Below are positions 59,995 through 64,000 of a stretch of 64,000 nt of DNA, in pieces. Made by a program: the position numbers and the translations under genes. How positions within the stretch are numbered: position 1 is the first letter of the stretch; each line of letters begins with the position of its first letter. This DNA is from an uncultured Muribaculaceae bacterium (GTDB lineage Bacteria > Bacteroidota > Bacteroidia > Bacteroidales > Muribaculaceae), in assembly GCA_905233845.1 (NCBI GenBank), contig CAJOFH010000013.1, forward strand, positions 1 to 64,000, in the 5' to 3' direction. The notes below the pieces were generated by a model that saw nothing but the letters and a program-made list of their open reading frames with translations, was not told the DNA's origin and did not search any database.

Positions 59995-60238
59995 TTTTTT
60001 CATGATGATTTTTGAGTTTAATATGTTCATTCAAGTAAAGGCTTTGCCGTGAGGCACGGCCTTTACTGCTTCAAGGTGTAAACACATAGCGACCGACCCC
60101 ACACACCCGCCCTTGACACAATGCAAGCATTGCCAAATTGCCCACCCCAGCCCCCGATGTGGGCGGCGTTCCGGACTGGCTCGGCATGGCGGCGATGAGC
60201 TTTACGTTGCGGACACCGGCTAACGGCTCACAACATCA

Positions 60239-60276
60239 ATCGGGTATCGAGGCGGCAAGCCGTTTCGACACCCGAT
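60239..60276. repeat. hairpin repeat, copy 1
   Basis: ATCGGGT at 60239 pairs with ACCCGAT ending at 60276, with further pairing inside (TCGA/TCGA and GGC/GCC). The outer stem is shared with 60425-60464. Confidence 0.55.
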
Positions 60277-60424
60277 TTCGCCACCGCCAAACCCACGCAC
60301 TCGGCTCTTATCGGTCGCTACCATTGCGCACCGCGTCTCATTCCGACATCGAAAGTGCCACGCCTACGGCTTATATGCCTCTCTATTGACGGCGTTACGG
60401 AAGCGCATCAAGTCTGCCTCGTTA

Positions 60425-60464
60425 CATCGGGTATCGGTGCGCCAAGTCGCACTGACACCCGATG
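60425..60464. repeat. hairpin repeat, copy 2
   Basis: CATCGGGT at 60425-60432 pairs with ACCCGATG at 60457-60464; the arms continue inward (GTGCG/CGCAC) to a near-perfect 16-bp stem. Same outer stem as copy 1, different inner loop. Confidence 0.55.
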
Positions 60465-60944
60465 ATTTTCCACTATGTCAGACACAATGCTCGACAGGTC
60501 GTTCCGTAACGCCTATGGTTCGGCAAGGGCACACTCAATGCTCCAATCGTCTTGTGCTCCATTACCGCTCCCTGCAAGCCCAGTGCTCTCGCTGCGCTCG
60601 GGGATTGTCGGTGGGGTGAGCCTATCCGAAGTCCTTCACTATGCTCGTCGCACGCAATGCTTCTCACCGCCCAATGAACACTCGCCCACATCGCCTAATC
60701 ACAAAATCAAGGCGCAAGCGAGTTGAGCCACGATTTTGATTTAACGATTTTCGGCAATCCGAAAATCTCGAACAGCGGAAGCCAAAGTGTGCCGCCGAAA
60801 CCAAAACTGCGTTTCGGTTCATCGGCTCACATTGGCGCTCTGACCGCACATTCAGCTCGGTCGAAAAGGCAATTTGCGAAAGCGAGGAAGAGGGTGGTCG
60901 GGGGGTCTTTGCAGACAGCAACGGGGCGCAGCCCCGTACCCCAG

Positions 60945-60976
60945 AAAAGGCTGTTACACAGCCTTTTAATTTTTTC
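60945..60976 (+). terminator. strong intrinsic terminator
   Basis: 60945-60954 and 60958-60967 are exact 10-bp complements with a 3-base loop, followed by AATTTTTTC. A GGGGC/GCCCC hairpin stands just before it. This is the best terminator of the phage part and may end the lysis transcript or a small RNA. Confidence 0.8.
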
Positions 60977-61067
60977 AATCCTTAACAAATCGTGTGTTTC
61001 CGTAAATCGAGGCTGAAAATACGCAGAAATATCGACTGATTTTCAGTCATTTACACACTTTGTTGTT

Positions 61068-61093
61068 TTGCACTTTCTTGCACAATGTTGCAC
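61068..61093. promoter_or_regulatory. three TTGCAC sites spaced exactly 10 bases
   Basis: TTGCAC begins at 61068, 61078 and 61088, on one face of the helix, 90 bases before the -7 box of the tape-measure gene. TTGCAC also lies in the dyad at 37935-37940. Likely a binding array for a regulator. Confidence 0.5.
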
Positions 61094-61180
61094 ATCGGCA
61101 AAGTTCCTGCAAAGGATTGAAAATTTCGCTCGCCAATAGGCGAGGTCGGCAATGTCTTTTATAGGTCGGAACGACAAAAT

Positions 61181-61188
61181 TACTTTTG
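61181..61188 (+). promoter_or_regulatory. -7 element of the tape-measure gene
   Basis: TACTTTTG fits TAnnTTTG and lies 27 bases before ATG 61216. A clear -33 box is not seen. Confidence 0.5.
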
Positions 61189-61215
61189 TGCCTATAAAAT
61201 CCATAATCTACTACA

Positions 61216-64000
61216 ATGAGCAACATAAACAGTCAAGCAACGGTCAATCTGACCGTGAACGGTCAGCAACCCCTCCAAGTCCTGCAAATGCTGAAGCAGC
61301 GTGCAATGGAGTTGGAGAATGCCATCGCTAAAGCGGCTATGGCAGGGAACAAAGTGGAGCTGCGCAAACTCCGCAGGGAGTTGAGCGACACCAAGCGGCA
61401 AATGCGTGAGATTGAAACCTCAACCCAGCAGGTCGAGCGAGTAATGCTGCGCCTCGACCGAGCCACGCCCAAAGAGTTGAACAAGACCTTACAGACCTTG
61501 AACCGACAACTCGAATACATGGAACGTGGCTCTGCCGCATGGAACTCCCACGTGGCTAAAATCCAGCGTGTGAAAGCCGAACTCGCAAAGGTCAATGCCG
61601 AACTCCGCACGCAGGAGTCGTTCTGGACCCGCTTCAATCGTAAACTCAACGATTGGCAGACATCGCTCATGGGCATCGCAGCTTTGGTCACCGGCCTTGT
61701 CATGGCAGGGCGCAAGGCGGTGAACTCCTACGCCGAGATGGAAGAAGAAATCGCCAACACCATCAAGTACACCGGCATGGCTCGTGACGAGGTGGTGGCG
61801 ATGAATGATTCATTCAAGGCAATGGACACCCGAACAGGGCGAGACAAGCTCAACGAACTGGCGCAGGAAGCAGGACGCTTGGGCAAGAACACCAGGGAAA
61901 GTGTTCAAGGCTATGTCGAGGCAGCCGACATCATCAACGTGGCGTTGGTGGACTTGGGCGAGGGAGCGACCCAAGTCATCGCCAAGCTCACCAACATCTT
62001 CGGTGTCGAGCAGATACTCGGTACCAAAGACGCAATGCTCGCTGTCGGCTCGACGGTGAATGTCCTCTCGCAGAACTGTACCGCGGCGAAACCCTACCTT
62101 GTGCAGTTCGCCCAACGCATGGCTGGTGTGGGCGCACAGGCGAGAATGACAATCCCCGAAATACTCGCCTTCGCGGCCACCCTTGACGCTAACGGTCAAA
62201 AGGTAGAGATGTCGGCTTCGGCGATGTCGCGCCTTATTATGATGTTGTTTCAAAAGCCGCAGGAGATAGCAAAGACTGTCGGGCTTGACGTGGAGAAGTT
62301 CACCGAGACGCTGAACCGCAGCACCAACGAGGGCGTGCTGATGTTCCTCGGCAAATTGCAGGAGATCGGTGAGGCTGACGCACTTGCCGCACTCTCGCCC
62401 TTGTTCAAGGACTTGGGCATGGACGGCATCCGCATGGCCCAGGTCCTCGCCACGCTCGCCACCCACCTCGACATGGTGAAGTGGGAGCAGAAAGAGGCGA
62501 ACAAGGCATTTACCGAAGCCACGTCTGCGACCCGCGAATACAACATCTTCAACAACACTGCCCAAGCAGGTATCGACAAGGCACGCAAGCACATCCACGA
62601 GCTCGCCATTGAGTTAGGAGAGAAACTCCTGCCTCTATACAAGCATATAATGACGAGCGGAAGCGCCATGCTGCGATTCCTGAATGTGCTGGTGAATTTC
62701 TTTGTCCAGTACAAGGGATTGATCGTGACCTTCACGGCATCATGGATTGCCTACAAGGTAGCGGTCAACGCCAGCAACATCGCTTTCAAGGCTCATTACT
62801 ACTGGCTCGTCATCACCGAGGGAGCGCAGAAGTTGCTCGGAACGGCAACGCTGGCTCTCAAAATCGCCTTCTACGCTCTCACGGGGCAGGTCGAGAAGGC
62901 AAAGGCAGCTTACACCGCTTTCCACCTTCTCACCAAGACCACGCCGTGGGGCATCATCCTCGCGGCTGTCACCGCATTGGGAGTGGGCATTTATAATCTC
63001 TGCACACGCACCGACGAGCTGACGAAGAAGACCAACGAGGCCGTCAAGGCAGCCAAAGGCTACAATGCCGAAGCCGTGAAAGAGCAGCACGAACTGGACG
63101 TGCTTTTCGGCAAGCTCAAAGGTGCCGAGAAAGGCACGAAAGAGTATGAGGACGCGAAACGCGCCATCATCAACCAGTACGGCAAGTACCTCTCCGGTCT
63201 CATCAACGAGAAAGGCGAAATCCTCAATCTCGAAGCCGCCTACAACCGCTTGACTTTGGCGGTGAGGCGGTCAGCCCAAGAGCGAGGCATCGCCGCGGCA
63301 CGTGAGCAGATTGACCAGGAATATTACAAGTCGCTCGCTTCGGGCTTGACAGACCTGCAAGCCTCGCTCGAAAGTGCCGGAGCGACCACAAGGGACGCAG
63401 CCGAGATTGTCGCAGCCGTCAGTTCAGCGATGGCGGCTGGCAAGCCCATACCGCAGAACTACATCAATAAAATCAACGGCTACTCCAAAGGTATTGAGTG
63501 GCGGTTGCTGCCCGACTGGGTGGGCGGCAGCCAGCACCCCTTCTGGGGCGGCGACAGCCGAAAGCCGGCTCCCATCGTCAACCGTATGTATAATGCATAC
63601 GAGACCCACCGCAAAGGGCTTGCGGCTCTTGACGCTATGGAAGACGGCGTTTCCCCATTGAGGCACATAGACAACTATTACCTCAAAGGCACCATCGGGC
63701 AGCTGGAGAAGATAGTGAAGAACAATCAGGCGGGCAACGCCATCGTGTTCATCGAGGGCACGCAGCAGGGCGAGTACAAGGAAGTCTCGGTTGCCGAAGC
63801 CAAGCAGCTCCTCACACAGTACCGTGAGGAACTTGCCTACCGTGGCGCCAGCAAGACCGATGCCACTGGCTTGAACCTCGACACCACTGGCGGCACCGGC
63901 GGTGCGGCTGGCGGCGTGGGCGGCGCATCGCCCAAGACCACCAAAGGCGGCGGTCGTGGCGGCTCGCAGAAGTCCGAGGACAAGTTCAAGGCGGAGAAAG
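61216..64000 (+). CDS. phage tail tape-measure protein, 3' end beyond the window
   Basis: The frame is open from ATG 61216 to the window end (928 codons seen). The N-terminus is helical (AIAKAAMAGNKVELRKLRRE), then the family block LVTGLVMAGRKAVNSYAEME and LGKNTRESVQGYVEAADIIN, hydrophobic helices (GLIVTFTASWIAYKVAV, GIILAAVTALGVGIYNL) and a Gly/Thr-rich stretch near residue 895 (TGGTGGAAGGVGG). This is a tape-measure protein, which sets tail length and helps DNA ejection; such a long tail implies a siphovirus- or myovirus-like virion. It lies downstream of the lysis genes, an unusual place. Confidence 0.85.
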   Translation, partial: MSNINSQATVNLTVNGQQPLQVLQMLKQRAMELENAIAKAAMAGNKVELRKLRRELSDTKRQMREIETSTQQVERVMLRLDRATPKELNKTLQTLNRQLEYMERGSAAWNSHVAKIQRVKAELAKVNAELRTQESFWTRFNRKLNDWQTSLMGIAALVTGLVMAGRKAVNSYAEMEEEIANTIKYTGMARDEVVAMNDSFKAMDTRTGRDKLNELAQEAGRLGKNTRESVQGYVEAADIINVALVDLGEGATQVIAKLTNIFGVEQILGTKDAMLAVGSTVNVLSQNCTAAKPYLVQFAQRMAGVGAQARMTIPEILAFAATLDANGQKVEMSASAMSRLIMMLFQKPQEIAKTVGLDVEKFTETLNRSTNEGVLMFLGKLQEIGEADALAALSPLFKDLGMDGIRMAQVLATLATHLDMVKWEQKEANKAFTEATSATREYNIFNNTAQAGIDKARKHIHELAIELGEKLLPLYKHIMTSGSAMLRFLNVLVNFFVQYKGLIVTFTASWIAYKVAVNASNIAFKAHYYWLVITEGAQKLLGTATLALKIAFYALTGQVEKAKAAYTAFHLLTKTTPWGIILAAVTALGVGIYNLCTRTDELTKKTNEAVKAAKGYNAEAVKEQHELDVLFGKLKGAEKGTKEYEDAKRAIINQYGKYLSGLINEKGEILNLEAAYNRLTLAVRRSAQERGIAAAREQIDQEYYKSLASGLTDLQASLESAGATTRDAAEIVAAVSSAMAAGKPIPQNYINKINGYSKGIEWRLLPDWVGGSQHPFWGGDSRKPAPIVNRMYNAYETHRKGLAALDAMEDGVSPLRHIDNYYLKGTIGQLEKIVKNNQAGNAIVFIEGTQQGEYKEVSVAEAKQLLTQYREELAYRGASKTDATGLNLDTTGGTGGAAGGVGGASPKTTKGGGRGGSQKSEDKFKAEK

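Larger units (their letters stand above)
59995..61215. other. 1.2-kb gene-poor, hairpin-rich stretch between lysis block and tape-measure gene
   Basis: No frame here looks like a gene: short frames have odd, Pro/Ser/Arg-rich products on both strands. Structure seen in order: a hairpin at 60035-60066 after the spanin gene; related hairpins at 60239-60276 and 60425-60464; a 9-bp perfect hairpin at 60746-60767; a GGGGC/GCCCC stem near 60920-60940; a terminator at 60945-60976; three phased TTGCAC at 61068-61093; a 6-bp hairpin near 61131-61146; and a -7 box at 61181-61188. It may hold RNAs, regulatory sites or decayed DNA. Confidence 0.6.
31309..64000. mobile_element. prophage-like element, left end inside a phage gene, right end beyond the window
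   Basis: All clear genes from 31.3 to 64.0 kb read on the + strand and include capsid, terminase, portal, holin, amidase and tape-measure genes, so the backbone is a tailed phage. Codon choice is visibly more G/C-ended than in the genes at 30-31.3 kb. Two blocks of non-phage cargo (37.9-47.4 and 52.9-55.6 kb) are inserted. No integrase, repressor or replication gene is in view, and no tRNA is at the left edge. The left boundary lies in about 31309-31357. The remaining modules may be to the right, or the element may be decayed. Confidence 0.8.

Noticed and set aside
60239..60464. CRISPR-like repeats
   Set aside because: Only two hairpin units with different inner sequence and 150 bases between them; no spacer array and no cas genes in the window.
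60138..60726. Several + strand frames of 72-104 codons in the 1.2-kb gap
   Set aside because: Products are Pro/Ser/Arg-rich, frames overlap on both strands and are crossed by hairpins, so they look like non-coding sequence.

Overview
The window looks like a chromosomal segment of a Bacteroidales bacterium, perhaps Muribaculaceae-like, carrying a large prophage-like element. The evidence is: promoters of the Bacteroidetes type (TTTG or TTG, about 20 bases, then TAnnTTTG), leaders with little or no Shine-Dalgarno signal, a PorV type IX secretion protein, secreted proteins with dockerin-like EF-hand pairs, the dxr-rseP gene pair, SCG/SCN lipoboxes, and an ECF sigma/anti-sigma/TonB-receptor-like locus. 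No tRNA, rRNA or CRISPR array was recognised.

Chromosomal part, 1-31.3 kb. A PepSY-like lipoprotein is followed by two tandem paralogous M6 metallopeptidases with C-terminal dockerin-like domains. Then come a PASTA membrane protein with an RluD-type pseudouridine synthase, a lipoprotein, and a frameshifted PDZ/DUF4136-like secreted protein. Next are a UDP-glucose-dehydrogenase-like protein lacking two expected catalytic residues, glpA-glpB without glpC, ispF, porV, a Bax-inhibitor-1 protein and argS. A tight + strand run follows: AspT/YidE-type transporter, MarC, COG2509 flavoprotein, PfkB kinase and psuG. It is succeeded by a dockerin-SUMF1 protein, dxr, rseP, an RlmI-type methyltransferase and three small envelope proteins. 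Many genes end in long, nearly perfect hairpins.

Prophage-like element, about 31.3 kb to beyond the window end. It opens abruptly with the 3' fragment of a phage gene. Head and packaging genes follow (capsid, tail-tube-like protein, phosphoribosyltransferase-like, PLD-like, small and large terminase; 31.7-37.8 kb). Cargo block 1 (37.9-47.4 kb) holds ASCH and CoiA-like proteins, a possible structured RNA, an ECF sigma/anti-sigma/periplasmic/outer-membrane-receptor cassette bounded by 37-base direct repeats, and a stand-alone MutS domain I protein. Portal and connector genes follow (47.4-52.8 kb). Cargo block 2 (52.9-55.6 kb) has a DUF1016 nuclease and an A/T-rich two-gene ABC transporter. A tail-fibre-like protein, holin, two proteins sharing a duplicated N-terminal module, an amidase and a candidate u-spanin form a fibre-lysis block (55.7-60.0 kb). 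A 1.2-kb non-coding, hairpin-rich stretch precedes a tape-measure gene that runs off the window end.

The most notable points are the repeat-bounded sigma/receptor cassette inside a phage, the split phage gene at the left junction, the catalytically altered Ugd-like enzyme, the free-standing MutS mismatch-recognition domain, the holin/amidase/u-spanin lysis set, and several structured non-coding stretches. All functions are inferred from reading the sequence; no database search was run.
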